From contig NZ_JAFFSU010000003.1 of NCBI RefSeq assembly GCF_017948455.1, positions 362,066 to 426,065 of the forward strand: a stretch of 64,000 bases of DNA. The letters are read 5' to 3'. Below, piece by piece: positions 34,888 to 43,392 of this stretch. Numbering within the stretch: position 1 is the stretch's first letter; each line of letters starts with the position of its first letter. The position numbers and the translations under genes were made by a program. Origin of the DNA: Streptomyces sp. GESEQ-4. GTDB taxonomy: Bacteria; Actinomycetota; Actinomycetes; Streptomycetales; Streptomycetaceae. The notes under the pieces are model-generated. The model made no database searches. It had not been told where the DNA came from and saw only the letters and a list, made by a program, of their open reading frames with translations.

Positions 34888-35318
34888 CCGGATACCTCGC
34901 GGTCCGGTGCGGCGCGGCTGATGTCGGCCAGCGCCGAATCGGGGTCCTCCTCCTCGGCCAGGTCGCCGAGGGTGACGATGCCGACCGGCAGACCGCTCTC
35001 GACGACCGGCAGCCGGCGCACCGCGTGCTCACGCATCAGGGTGATCGCGTCGGACACCGGGTCGTCGGGGGCGACCATGACCGGATCGGGAGTGCACACG
35101 GTCTGCGCGCTCACCGTCAGCGGATCGGCGCCCTCCGCGACCGCGCGCACCGCGATGTCACGGTCGGTGAGCATCCCGACGACCCGCGAACCGTCGGCCA
35201 CCACCACATCGCCGATGTCCTGCGCGCGCATCAGCTGCGCCGCTTCGACGAGCGAGGCGTCCGGGCGGACCGCGACCACGCCCGGCGTCATGACATCCCT
35301 CACGAACTCAGCCATCAC
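34884..35318 (-). CDS. CBS-domain pair protein
   Basis: A 144-residue protein of two CBS motifs. First: MTPGVVAVRPDASLVEAAQLM to GMLTDRDIAVR. Second: CTPDPVMVAPDDPVSDAI to LPVGIVTLGDLAE. CBS pairs bind adenine nucleotides and act as energy or redox sensors. No effector domain is present, so it may regulate partners. A SigB-like promoter (GNNT-N16-GGGTAC) lies 68 bp upstream. It is the first gene of a three-gene operon. Confidence 0.9.
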   Translation of the reverse strand: MMAEFVRDVMTPGVVAVRPDASLVEAAQLMRAQDIGDVVVADGSRVVGMLTDRDIAVRAVAEGADPLTVSAQTVCTPDPVMVAPDDPVSDAITLMREHAVRRLPVVESGLPVGIVTLGDLAEEEDPDSALADISRAAPDREVSG

Positions 35319-35385
35319 TGTGGCCCTTTCCTCCGTTCCCCGGCCGACGGCAACACCGCGACCGGGCCGTATGGCGCCGTCCGCA

Positions 35386-35411
35386 GTACCCCCGGGCCGG
35401 GGTGGCTATGC
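35386..35411 (-). promoter_or_regulatory. SigB-like promoter of the CBS operon
   Basis: On the minus strand GCAT (35411-35408) is followed after 16 nt by GGGTAC (35391-35386), an exact fit to GNNT-N14-16-GGGTAC. It lies 68 bp upstream of the CBS start. Confidence 0.55.
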
Positions 35412-35442
35412 GTACTTTGCGGCTCTAACGGGCCTTGGTGAA

Positions 35443-35528
35443 GCGCCCCGTCAGGGGCGCGGGGCTGTGTCGATGTGCGGCTACCGCCGCGTGGGCGCGA
35501 CCAGCCCTCACCGGCCCGCAGGCGATCA
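35443..35528. repeat. variant of the dispersed hairpin repeat
   Basis: GCGCCCC-GTCA-GGGGCGC forms a perfect 7-bp stem (35443-35460), followed by GGGGCTGTGTCGATGTGCGGCTACCG and the repeat-family end GCGCGACCAGCC...CCCGCAG. It differs from the five standard copies by an insert and lies 15 bp before the DUF2795 stop. It may terminate that transcript. Confidence 0.5.
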
Positions 35529-35548
35529 CCGCGCTTCCAGCGGAGCGC

Positions 35549-35923
35549 TCAGCTGCGGGTCAGGGCCTCGGCGAGTTCCTGGACGTTGGTGTAGCGCGCC
35601 GAACGCGGCAGGCGTTCCACCGCCTCGGCGAGGGCGTCCGGCGCGTACCGCCGACGCAGCTCGCCGGCCAGTTCGCGCGGGCTCGCCGGGAAGGCGCCAC
35701 GGCCGAGCACCTTGGCCAGCTCCAGCCGGACCGCGGCCAGGGAGGCCCGGGTGCGCCCCGGCGTCACCGGCCCGCCCGCGACCTCCGGGTCGTCCTCGGC
35801 GCTCGGCTCGGGGTCGTGCCACTCCTCGGTCCTCGTGGGGTGCCCCGACCTCAGCAGACCCTGCAGTTCATGCTTCATCTCGTCGTCACGATGGACGCTC
35901 AGCCGGTCACTGCCTCGCTGCAT
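35549..35923 (-). CDS. DUF2795-domain protein
   Basis: A 124-residue protein. Residues ~1-70 are charged and low complexity (EPSAEDDPEVAGG). The C-terminal ~55 residues carry a DUF2795-like helical domain (FPASPRELAGELRRRYAPDALAEAVERLP, YTNVQELAEALTR). These small domains recur in actinobacteria without known function. A SigB-like promoter with GGGTAC lies 35-60 bp upstream of the start. Confidence 0.78.
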   Translation of the reverse strand: MQRGSDRLSVHRDDEMKHELQGLLRSGHPTRTEEWHDPEPSAEDDPEVAGGPVTPGRTRASLAAVRLELAKVLGRGAFPASPRELAGELRRRYAPDALAEAVERLPRSARYTNVQELAEALTRS

Positions 35924-35957
35924 GACTCCCTCCAGATCTTCGGGGGTGAGGCTCCGC

Positions 35958-35982
35958 GTACCCGAAGAGCGGCGGGCGACAC
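35958..35982 (-). promoter_or_regulatory. SigB-like promoter of the DUF2795 gene
   Basis: On the minus strand GTGT (35982-35979) is followed after 15 nt by GGGTAC (35963-35958), fitting GNNT-N14-16-GGGTAC exactly. It ends about 34 bp upstream of the DUF2795 start and overlaps the end of the ThDP-enzyme gap. Confidence 0.55.
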
Positions 35983-35986
35983 TCGG

Positions 35987-37783
35987 CTACTTCTTGTCCC
36001 GCCCCGGCAGGAATTCCTGCACCTTCGCCTTGAAGCCCTGCTTGATCATCGAGCCCCGGTCCGCGTCGCCCTTCAGGATCGACGCGGCCGTCGCCTCCAT
36101 CTGGTCCCAGGTGGCGTGCGGCGGGATCGGCGGCACGGCCGGGTCGGTCAGGAACTCGATCACCGCGGGCCCGTCCGCCTCCAGCCCGGCCCGCCAGCCC
36201 GCCTCGACGTCCTCCGGCTTCTCGACCCGGATACCCGTCAGGCCCAGAGAACGGGCGAAGGCGGCGTACTGCACGTCCGGGATCTCCTGCGAGGGCAGGA
36301 AGGACGGCGCTCCCTCCATGGCCCGCATCTCCCAGGTGACCTGGTTGAGGTCATGGTTGTTCCAGACGCCGACGACCAGCCGCTTGTCCTCCCAGCGGTC
36401 GGCGTACTTCGCCGCCGTGATCAGCTCCGCAAGACCGTTCATCTGCATCGCCCCGTCCCCGACCAGCGCGATCGCGGGCCGGTCCGGGTGGGCGAACTTC
36501 GCGCCGATCGCATACGGCACCCCGCAGCCCATCGTCGCGAGCGTGCCGGACAGCGAGGAGCGCATCCCGGGCCGCATCGTGATGTGCCGCGCGTACCAGT
36601 TGGCCGCCGAGCCCGAGTCGGAGCTGATGATCGCGTTGCCCGGCAGCAGTGGGTCCAGCGCCCGCGCCACGTACTCCGGGTTGATCGGGTCGGCCGACAG
36701 CCCGGCCCGCCGCTCCATCACGTCCCGCCAGCGCGTCACGTTCGCGCACACCGTGTCGTACCACTCCCGCCCGCGCTCCTCCGTCCCCAGCAGCGGGATC
36801 AGCTGCTGAAGGGTCGCCTTCGCGTCGCCGACGAGATTCACCTCGTACGGATAGCGCATCCCGACCATGTGCGGATCGATGTCGATCTGCACACCGCGTG
36901 CCTTGCCGAAGTCCGGCAGGAACTGCGTGTACGGGAAGGACGACCCGATGGTCAGCAGGGTGTCGCAGTCCCGCATCAGCTCGTACGAGGGCCGGGTGCC
37001 CAGCAGCCCGATCGCGCCGGTGACATACGGGAGTTCATCGCTGAGCGCGTCCTTGCCGAGCAGCGCCTTGGCCACGCCGGCGCCGAGCAGTTCGGCGATG
37101 CGCTCCACCTCGCGCTGGGCGCCGGACGCGCCCTGGCCGACCAGGATCGCCACCTTGTCACCGGAGTTGAGGATCTCGGCGGCCCGCGTGAGGGACTCCT
37201 CGGAGGGGATCGCCGTCCAGGAACTGCGGTCCAGGCTGGAGGGCACCATCTTGAACTCGTGCGTGGGCGGCGAGTAGTCGAGCTCCTGCACATCGCCGGG
37301 GATGATGATCGCCGTGGGGGAGCGGCGCGCGTACGCGGTGCGGATCGCCCGGTCCAGGACGTTCGGCAGCTGCTCGGGGACGGTGACCGTCTCCACGAAG
37401 TCGGAGGCGACGTCCTTGAAGAGCGTGTGCAGGTCCACCTCCTGCTGGTACGAGCCGCCCATCGCCGTGCGGTGCGTCTGGCCGACGATCGCCAGCACCG
37501 GGACGTGGTCGAGCTTGGCGTCGTACAGGCCGTTGAGCAGGTGGATCGCGCCGGGGCCCGAGGTGGCCGCGCACACGCCGACCCGGCCGCTGAACTTCGC
37601 GTAGCCGACCGCCTGGAACGCGGACATCTCCTCGTGCCGGGACTGGATGAAACGGGGCCGGTCCTCGGCGCGGCCCCAGGCGGCGAGCAGCCCGTTGATG
37701 CCGTCGCCGGGATAGCCGAAGACGTGCTCCACACCCCATTCGCGCAGGCGCGCGAGGACGTGGTCGGAGACCTTGGTGCTCAT
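35987..37783 (-). CDS. ThDP-dependent enzyme, PoxB/acetolactate-synthase-like
   Basis: A 598-residue ThDP enzyme. The Glu of the N-terminal domain lies in RHEEMSAFQAVGYAK. The ThDP motif is VGDGAMQMNGLAELITAAKYADRW...NNHDL (GDG-N25-NN). A middle FAD-like domain is present (LVGQGASGAQ). Overall it resembles pyruvate oxidase/PoxB or pyruvate:quinone reductase, but without a clear membrane-binding C-terminus. A SigB-like promoter (GTTT-N14-GGGTGA) lies upstream, and the sigma factor gene is divergent from it. Confidence 0.87.
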   Translation of the reverse strand: MSTKVSDHVLARLREWGVEHVFGYPGDGINGLLAAWGRAEDRPRFIQSRHEEMSAFQAVGYAKFSGRVGVCAATSGPGAIHLLNGLYDAKLDHVPVLAIVGQTHRTAMGGSYQQEVDLHTLFKDVASDFVETVTVPEQLPNVLDRAIRTAYARRSPTAIIIPGDVQELDYSPPTHEFKMVPSSLDRSSWTAIPSEESLTRAAEILNSGDKVAILVGQGASGAQREVERIAELLGAGVAKALLGKDALSDELPYVTGAIGLLGTRPSYELMRDCDTLLTIGSSFPYTQFLPDFGKARGVQIDIDPHMVGMRYPYEVNLVGDAKATLQQLIPLLGTEERGREWYDTVCANVTRWRDVMERRAGLSADPINPEYVARALDPLLPGNAIISSDSGSAANWYARHITMRPGMRSSLSGTLATMGCGVPYAIGAKFAHPDRPAIALVGDGAMQMNGLAELITAAKYADRWEDKRLVVGVWNNHDLNQVTWEMRAMEGAPSFLPSQEIPDVQYAAFARSLGLTGIRVEKPEDVEAGWRAGLEADGPAVIEFLTDPAVPPIPPHATWDQMEATAASILKGDADRGSMIKQGFKAKVQEFLPGRDKK

Positions 37784-37828
37784 ACGGACCTCCCGGACTC
37801 GGGATCGACAGCAGCAGCACCGCCCGAG

Positions 37829-37852
37829 TCACCCTCCGCGTCCGCGGAAAAC
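37829..37852 (-). promoter_or_regulatory. SigB-like promoter of the ThDP enzyme
   Basis: On the minus strand GTTT (37852-37849) is followed after 14 nt by GGGTGA (37834-37829), one mismatch from GGGTAC/GGGTAT. It lies 46 bp before the ATG at 37783, in the divergent gap shared with the SigB-type gene. Confidence 0.5.
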
Positions 37853-38025
37853 CTGCCCCGTGTTTGCGGCCCGGACAGAAGGGCAGGCGAAATACCAGTG
37901 CTTCGGACAGGAGGCACGTCCGTGGGAGCGGCGCTCTCGCCGCCACGGCCGCGCTGTCCGAGTGCGGTCGCGCTCCCCCGGTTACCGTCCAAGCCAGAGC
38001 GCAACCAAGGGAGTTGTGGCGCATC

Positions 38026-38820
38026 ATGCCCACTCAAGTGAGCGCGAAGCACCACCCGCACGACGACGCCCCCGACACGGCGGAGGCCTTCCGCAAGCTG
38101 ACCACGCTGCCGCCGGGACCGCAGCGCGACACGCTCCGTGACGAGATCGTCGAGGCGTGGCTGCCCATGGCCGACCGGCTCGCCGGACGCTTCCGCAGCC
38201 GCGGCGAGAGTTTCGACGACCTGCGTCAGGTCGCGGCCCTCGGCCTGGTCAAGGCCGTCGACCGGTACGACCCCGCACGCGGCAACGCCTTCGAGAGCTA
38301 TGCCGTACCGACCATCACCGGCGAGATCAAGCGGCACTTCCGCGACCACATGTGGACGCTGCACGTGCCGCGCCGGGTCCAGGATCTGCGCAACCGGGTC
38401 CGGTTCGCCGTCCAGGACCTGTCGCAGACCGTGTCCGGCCAGCGGCCCACCGTGGCCGAGATCGCCGAGCACGCGAACATGAGCGAAGAGGACGTGCTGG
38501 TGGGCCTGGAGGCCCTGGAGAGCTTCACGGCCCTGTCCCTGGACGCCGAGCTGCCAGGCAGCGAGGACGGGTACTCCCTGAGCGACGCTCTCGGCACGTC
38601 CGACCCCGCGCTGGACACGGTCGTGGACCGTGAGGCCGTACGGCATCGGCTGGCGGCGCTGCCGGAGCGGGAGCGGGCGATTCTGTACATGCGGTTCTTC
38701 GGGGACATGACGCAGAGCCGGATCGCTGAGCGGCTCGGTATTTCGCAGATGCATGTGTCTCGGCTGATCAGCCGGTGTTGCACGCGGGTGCGGGATCAGG
38801 TGCTCCAGGATGCCGCGTAG
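38026..38820 (+). CDS. SigB/SigF/SigG-family RNA polymerase sigma factor
   Basis: A 264-residue group-3 sigma factor. Region 2 (SFDDLRQVAALGLVKAVDRYDPARGNAFESYAVPTITGEIKRHFRDH) and region 4 (LPERERAILYMRFFGDMTQSRIAERLGISQMHVSRLISR) match the SigB/SigF family, which directs stress and developmental genes and usually recognises GNNT-N14-16-GGGTAC. There is no partner anti-sigma gene beside it. SD-like AAGGGAG precedes ATG 38026 at 12 bp, a long spacing. Four promoters in this window carry the type it recognises. Confidence 0.92.
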   Translation: MPTQVSAKHHPHDDAPDTAEAFRKLTTLPPGPQRDTLRDEIVEAWLPMADRLAGRFRSRGESFDDLRQVAALGLVKAVDRYDPARGNAFESYAVPTITGEIKRHFRDHMWTLHVPRRVQDLRNRVRFAVQDLSQTVSGQRPTVAEIAEHANMSEEDVLVGLEALESFTALSLDAELPGSEDGYSLSDALGTSDPALDTVVDREAVRHRLAALPERERAILYMRFFGDMTQSRIAERLGISQMHVSRLISRCCTRVRDQVLQDAA

Positions 38821-38868
38821 GTTCGGTTTCGCCGTGGGGGTGCGGTGATCTGCGGTCTTGCTGCTTCG

Positions 38869-38907
38869 TTGTGGCTGGTCGCGCAGTTCCCCGCGCCCCT
38901 TAGGGCG
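38869..38907 (+). repeat. dispersed hairpin repeat, copy 1
   Basis: It contains the shared core TGGCTGGTCGCGCAGTTCCC followed by CGCGCCCC and TTAGGGCG. It sits between the convergent ends of the sigma-factor gene (38820) and the PAS-GAF gene (38900), where it may act as terminator. Confidence 0.75.
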
Positions 38908-40018
38908 TTCTCGTGAGCCTCAGTGTTATGTGGCGGGACATCATGTCCATCGCTTGTGCTTCTGCCATTGAGAAGGCCAGGCGGGCTCCGCAGCGTAGGA
39001 GGGTGAGGACGCCGTGGACCTTGCCGTCGGTGGTCAGGGGGACGCAGAGGAGTGAGGTGACGTTCGCCTGGGCTAGGACCGGGGCGCCGGAGGGGTCCCG
39101 GCCCAGGGCGTCCGGATCCTCGGGGCGTACCTGGAGTGACGGGGCGCCGCCCCGCGCCGCCTCGGCGACCAGGGGAGAATCGGCCGGATCCAATGCCATC
39201 AGCGCGTCCGCCTCCTTCTCCGACGGTGCGAACACCGCCGTACGGGACAGGCCGGCGGCCCCCGCGTCGGCTATCACCCAGTCGGCGAAACGTCCGTGGA
39301 GTACTTGGGCGGCCCGGTGAAGGGTCTGTTCGGGCGGGGACGTGAGCAAGGCCGTCGTCATGGCGTCCAGCAGATCCATCAGGGACGCGTGCCGGGTGGC
39401 TTCGGCGAGGTCGGGGACTTGGCCCGTGGTGGTCGTGTCCGGTACTGGTGAGGCGGGCACACCATGTCCGTCGGGCTGTAGGAGGACCAGCACCGTGGGG
39501 CGTGGCTCGCCCGTCGGTCGTACGGCGGTCAGGGTCGCGTGCACCGGCTCGGCCGGGCGCCGTTGGAGGTGGACGGTGAGGCTGCGGTCGCCTTCGCCGC
39601 GGGCCACGGCCGCCGCCTGAGAGCGGAACGCCGCCCGGTCGGCGTGGACCAGGAAGCCCGTCAGGGGCCGGCCCGTCGCGAAGCCGGCGCGGACGCCGGT
39701 GAAGGCGGTCGCCGCGAAGTTCATCCGGCGCACCACGGTCTCCCGGTCCACCAGCGCGACCGGCAGCGGCAGGCGCTGGAACACCGTCCGCAGCAGCTGC
39801 TGTTCCTGGCGGTCGGCGGCGGCCGGGCGGGAGCCGTCGACGGTGGACAGCCGCTGATACCACGGCCACAACTGGTCGGCCACATGGTCGAGTTCGAAGA
39901 TCGCCGCATCCAGTACGGTGGGCAGGTCGCCGCCCGAAGCCGACCGCGCCGCCTTCAGCTCTGCGACGCGGCGCACGAAATCCGCGAGTTCTTCACCGAA
40001 CTCCTCCGTCTGGGTCAT
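38900..40018 (-). CDS. PAS-GAF domain signalling protein
   Basis: A 372-residue cytoplasmic protein. A PAS domain follows an N-terminal helix at ~75-180 (LPLPVALVDRETVVRRMNFAATAFTG), then a GAF domain at ~210-370 (ALLTSPPEQTLHRAAQVLHGRFADWVIADAG, LAQANVTSLLCVPLTTDGKVHGVLTLLRCG). There is no PP2C/SpoIIE phosphatase, kinase or output domain, so it may act as a sensor that binds a partner. It is divergent from the GAF-ANTAR gene. Confidence 0.82.
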   Translation of the reverse strand: MTQTEEFGEELADFVRRVAELKAARSASGGDLPTVLDAAIFELDHVADQLWPWYQRLSTVDGSRPAAADRQEQQLLRTVFQRLPLPVALVDRETVVRRMNFAATAFTGVRAGFATGRPLTGFLVHADRAAFRSQAAAVARGEGDRSLTVHLQRRPAEPVHATLTAVRPTGEPRPTVLVLLQPDGHGVPASPVPDTTTTGQVPDLAEATRHASLMDLLDAMTTALLTSPPEQTLHRAAQVLHGRFADWVIADAGAAGLSRTAVFAPSEKEADALMALDPADSPLVAEAARGGAPSLQVRPEDPDALGRDPSGAPVLAQANVTSLLCVPLTTDGKVHGVLTLLRCGARLAFSMAEAQAMDMMSRHITLRLTRTP

Positions 40019-40144
40019 GCGACGAACCTAGCGCGCGGTACGGCGCCCCGGGCCACAGGAGTCCGACGAGCGACTCGCTCCGGCTCTCGCCCGCTGTTTC
40101 CCGGCCAACTCGACGGGGCAGCCGAGGGGAAGAGGAGGACTGCA

Positions 40145-40863
40145 CAATGCCGGACACCCAGGACACCGGCCGCTGGGGCGCGGAGTCCGCAGAGTCCACG
40201 CTACCCGGCCGACGGCTGTCCGAACTGGTCGAGCAGGCCGCCCGCTGCACCGCCGACTGCTGCGGAGCGAGCAGCAGCGTCATCGAGGGCGGCCCCGAAC
40301 GGCCGGCGGCGGTCACCCATCCCGACCTGGCCGCGCTCGTCGCGGTGCAGATGCGCTCCGGGGAGGGGCCCATCCCCGCCGCCCTCGAACGCGGGGCGCC
40401 CGTCGACTCGACGGATCTGCTGCGCGAGGAGCGATGGCCGCAGTACCGCGCCCTGGCGCTGGACTCGGGGGTCCGATCCAGCGTGACGCTCCCCATCCGC
40501 CGAGCCGGGCTGACGGTGACCCTGAGCCTCTACAGCTTCCGTCCGGGCACCCTCGAGGACGCCCCGCGCGGGCCCGCCCGGGCGCTCGGTGACTTCGCCG
40601 CGGCGTGCCTGGTTCGCGACCAGTCCTACCGGGCCGCGCTCACCGAGCTCGACCAACTCGGCGCGGCGCTGCGGTCCCGGCCCGTCGTCGATCAGGCGTG
40701 CGGCATCATCATGCATGTCCTGGGGTGCGACGCGGACGCCGCGTTCGGCATCCTGCGGCGTATCTCGCAGACCACGAACCGGAAGCTCGTCGACGTCGCG
40801 TCGGCGGTTGTGGAGCGGCGGGGGCGGGGGTTGGAGGGGGATCTGGCGGCGCTGCTGAACTAG
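40145..40863 (+). CDS. GAF-ANTAR RNA-binding regulator
   Basis: A 238-residue protein with frame start ATG 40147. Residues ~25-160 are a GAF domain (ERPAAVTHPDLAALVAVQ, SSVTLPIRRAGLTVTLSLYSF). Residues ~175-235 are an ANTAR domain (RPVVDQACGIIMHVLGCDADAAFGILRRISQTTNRKLVDVASAVV). ANTAR proteins bind paired hairpins in nascent RNA and prevent termination. The GAF domain presumably gives the signal. Divergent from the PAS-GAF gene and perhaps linked to it. Confidence 0.85.
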
Positions 40864-40900
40864 AGCGCTACGCCGGGGGCTCGAACGGCCGTCTGTCGTC

Positions 40901-40953
40901 TGCGGGTCGGTGGGGGCTGGTCGCGCAGTTCCCCGCGCCCCTTCGGGGCGCTG
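40901..40953 (+). repeat. dispersed hairpin repeat, copy 2
   Basis: It starts TGCGGGTCGG, continues GGCTGGTCGCGCAGTTCCCC and ends in a perfect hairpin GCGCCCC-TTC-GGGGCGC (40935-40951). It lies 38 bp after the ANTAR gene stop and is a plausible terminator. Confidence 0.8.
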
Positions 40954-41110
40954 ACACGGCGCCCAACGCCAAACCTCTCATCACCCGGTCGGGCTAGCTC
41001 GTCCCGCGAATGGGGTCCTGCCGCGCGCGGTGTGTGGGTCGGCGGGCTGTGATGGCGGTGGGGGCACGAGCATCGCGCCCCCGCAGCCGTCGGCCGAAGG
41101 AGTGCACCCC

Positions 41111-41995
41111 ATGCGCCGCACCGTCCGTGCCCTGTCCGTCGCCGCTCTGGCCGGGTTCCTCCCGGTCATCGCCGCCGCGGCCGCCTTCGCGGATCCGGTC
41201 GCGGAGGTCAGCCCGGGGCAGGTGGCGCCGGGCGGCAGCATCACCGTGTCGGTCTCCTGCGACCCCGTCGAGGGTCCCGCACCCGCCGCCGTCGAGGCCA
41301 CGTCGCTCGCCTTCGACGAGGGCACCGTCCAGTTGCGCAGGGTCGTCGGCAACGAGGACGAGGTGTCCGGGGCCGCGTACTCCGGCACCGCCCGTATCGC
41401 TCCGGCCGAGGACCTGGAGGAGGACGAGGGTGTCGGCCCCGACACCGCGTGGACGGTCGACGGCACCTGCCCGGCCGCTCCCGGTGCGGAGGGCACGCCG
41501 TGGAGCGCAACGTTCACGGTGGCCCGCGGCGGCAGCAACGGCCCGTGCGCCGACCCGCTCGACCCGACCTGCGCCACCAGCAAGCCCTGCGTCGATCCGC
41601 TGGACACGTCGTGCGCCACCAGCACGCCGTGCCCGGTGCCGACCGCCACCCCCTGCCCCACGAGTAAGCCGACCACGAGCAAGCCCTGCCCGGCGCCGAC
41701 CGCCACCCCCTGCCACACCAGCAAGCCTTGCCCCGAGCCGACCCCCACCGCCTGCCACACCGGTCAGCCGTGTCCCTCGCCGTCGGACCTTTCGTGCCAC
41801 ACGAGCAAGCCCTGTCCCGACACGCACGACACGTCCTGCGGCGGTGCGGTGATCGAGCACGGTGTGCATGCCGGTGACGGCGGCGCCTTCAACGACTCGG
41901 TGCCCGCGTTGGTGGCCGGCGGTGTGCTGATCGTGGGCGCGTTCGGCGGTGCCGCGTACCGGTTGTGGCGCAAGGCGCCCGCCGAGGACGGCTGA
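41111..41995 (+). CDS. secreted/anchored Cys-Pro-Thr-rich repeat protein
   Basis: A 294-residue protein. A clear Sec signal peptide ends AAFADP. Residues ~28-140 form a beta-rich domain (VSPGQVAPGGSITVSVSC, acidic). From ~155 to ~240 there is a Cys-rich stalk with units such as CATSKPC, CHTSKPC and CPxPTxTxC, about every 15-20 residues. A C-terminal transmembrane helix (LVAGGVLIVGAFGGAAYRLW) and a short basic/acidic tail follow. No LAXTG sorting signal is present, so it is membrane-anchored by its helix. The even Cys spacing suggests disulfides or metal binding. SD GAAGGAG (41096-41102). Function unknown. Confidence 0.8.
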   Translation: MRRTVRALSVAALAGFLPVIAAAAAFADPVAEVSPGQVAPGGSITVSVSCDPVEGPAPAAVEATSLAFDEGTVQLRRVVGNEDEVSGAAYSGTARIAPAEDLEEDEGVGPDTAWTVDGTCPAAPGAEGTPWSATFTVARGGSNGPCADPLDPTCATSKPCVDPLDTSCATSTPCPVPTATPCPTSKPTTSKPCPAPTATPCHTSKPCPEPTPTACHTGQPCPSPSDLSCHTSKPCPDTHDTSCGGAVIEHGVHAGDGGAFNDSVPALVAGGVLIVGAFGGAAYRLWRKAPAEDG

Positions 41996-42144
41996 CGCGC
42001 CTCACCACCCACCTGTGACCGGCACAACTCGAGCGATCCCCCATGGCTCACTGGCACCCTGGGTACGGAGAGCCCAGGGACGACAACCGCACCTGCCCAT
42101 GGACGACGGGCGAACCAGGGACATCGAACCGGACGGGAGGGACC

Positions 42145-43392
42145 ATGCCGCGGACCGACCCGGAAGGTCACGGCCCCGTCCGCTACGGGCCGCCGATCCC
42201 CGACGACGGGCTGCCTGTGCTGCCCGAACTCTCCGACGTACTCGCCGAGGCCGCGACCCGCGCCGTCAGCGAACCGATCGGCGGCGGCCCCGCGCTGCTG
42301 GACGCCGCGTGCGGCTACTGGGAGCGGCGGGGCCTTGCCGCCGGTCCGGAGCGGGCCGTCGCCGCGCCGGGCGCCCCCGCGCTGCTGCTCGCGCTGACCT
42401 TCGCCATCGGTGGCGACGTGCTGGTGCCGCGGCCGTGCGCGGCCTGGTGGGCGCCGTACGCACGGCTGTTGGGCAGACCCGTCTTCCATGTGGCGACACC
42501 GGCCGAGTCCGGCGGTGTCCCGGATCCGTACGCCCTCCTGGAGACCGTGCGCCGGGTCCGTGCCGAGGGAGGCGACCCGCGGCTGCTCGTGCTGTCGGTC
42601 GCAGACGACCCCACGGCCACCGTCGCGCCGCCCGAGGCGCTGCACGAGACCGTCGAGGCGGCCCAGGGCGAGGGGCTGCACCTGGTCAGCGACGAGACCT
42701 GGCGCGACACCCTGCACGCCCCGCACGACACCGTGCTGCTCAGCCCCGCCGAGATGCTGCCCGAGCGGGTCACCGTCGTCACCGACCTGGCCGGCGCGCT
42801 GCTGCCGCCCGGCTGGCCCGCCGCCGTCGCCCGCTTCCCGGCCGGCGAGACGGGCGACGGCCTCCACGCGCGCGTGCTCGACGTGCTCACCGCCCTCGGC
42901 GCCCGCGTCGCCGGACCGGTCGCCGCCGCGGCCACGTACGCGCTCACGGAACCCCGGCCGGTGTCCCAACGGCTGTCCGCCGCCGTACGCCTGCACGCGC
43001 GCGTGGCCGCCGCCGCGCACGCCGCCGTCGTCGCGGCCGGCGCCCTCGCCCGCCCGCCGCACGCAGGCCGCCATCTCTACGTCGACCTGGGTCCGTTGCG
43101 CCCCGCGCTCACCGCACACGGAGTCGGCGACGCCCAGGAACTGGAGGACTTTCTCGCCGCCCGGCTCGGCATGCCCGCACCCGGCGGCCACCGCTTCGGC
43201 GACGAACTGGGGGCGCTGCGCGTACGGCTGTCCACGGGGCCGTTGCTCGGCGGAACGGACACCGAGCGCGCGGAATGCCTCAGTTCACCCTCGCCGTTGG
43301 AACTGCCACATGTGCACCGTGCGTTGATCCACTTGAAGTCGGTCTTCGACGAACTCCGCGACGACGCTCAGCGAGGGGAGCCTCCGCGATGA
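42145..43392 (+). CDS. aminotransferase-fold (class I/II) protein lacking the PLP lysine
   Basis: A 415-residue protein with the fold-type-I aminotransferase outline: LSVADDPTATV (degenerate NPxNPTG), VSDETWRDTL (the SDE motif that holds the PLP ring) and a late LRVRLST with the substrate Arg. The Schiff-base Lys is absent: where SFSK is expected there is VTDLAGALLPPGW. The protein has only one Lys, near residue 398. It is thus probably not a normal transaminase. ATG 42145 has SD GGGAGGG. Its stop overlaps the MBL hydrolase gene (ATGA). Confidence 0.83.
   Translation: MPRTDPEGHGPVRYGPPIPDDGLPVLPELSDVLAEAATRAVSEPIGGGPALLDAACGYWERRGLAAGPERAVAAPGAPALLLALTFAIGGDVLVPRPCAAWWAPYARLLGRPVFHVATPAESGGVPDPYALLETVRRVRAEGGDPRLLVLSVADDPTATVAPPEALHETVEAAQGEGLHLVSDETWRDTLHAPHDTVLLSPAEMLPERVTVVTDLAGALLPPGWPAAVARFPAGETGDGLHARVLDVLTALGARVAGPVAAAATYALTEPRPVSQRLSAAVRLHARVAAAAHAAVVAAGALARPPHAGRHLYVDLGPLRPALTAHGVGDAQELEDFLAARLGMPAPGGHRFGDELGALRVRLSTGPLLGGTDTERAECLSSPSPLELPHVHRALIHLKSVFDELRDDAQRGEPPR

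Noticed and set aside
40981..41869. Minus-strand frames with Gly-Val repeats opposite the Cys-rich protein
   Set aside because: The repetitive pattern is the complement of the CxTSKPC repeat. The plus frame has an SD, signal peptide and membrane helix.
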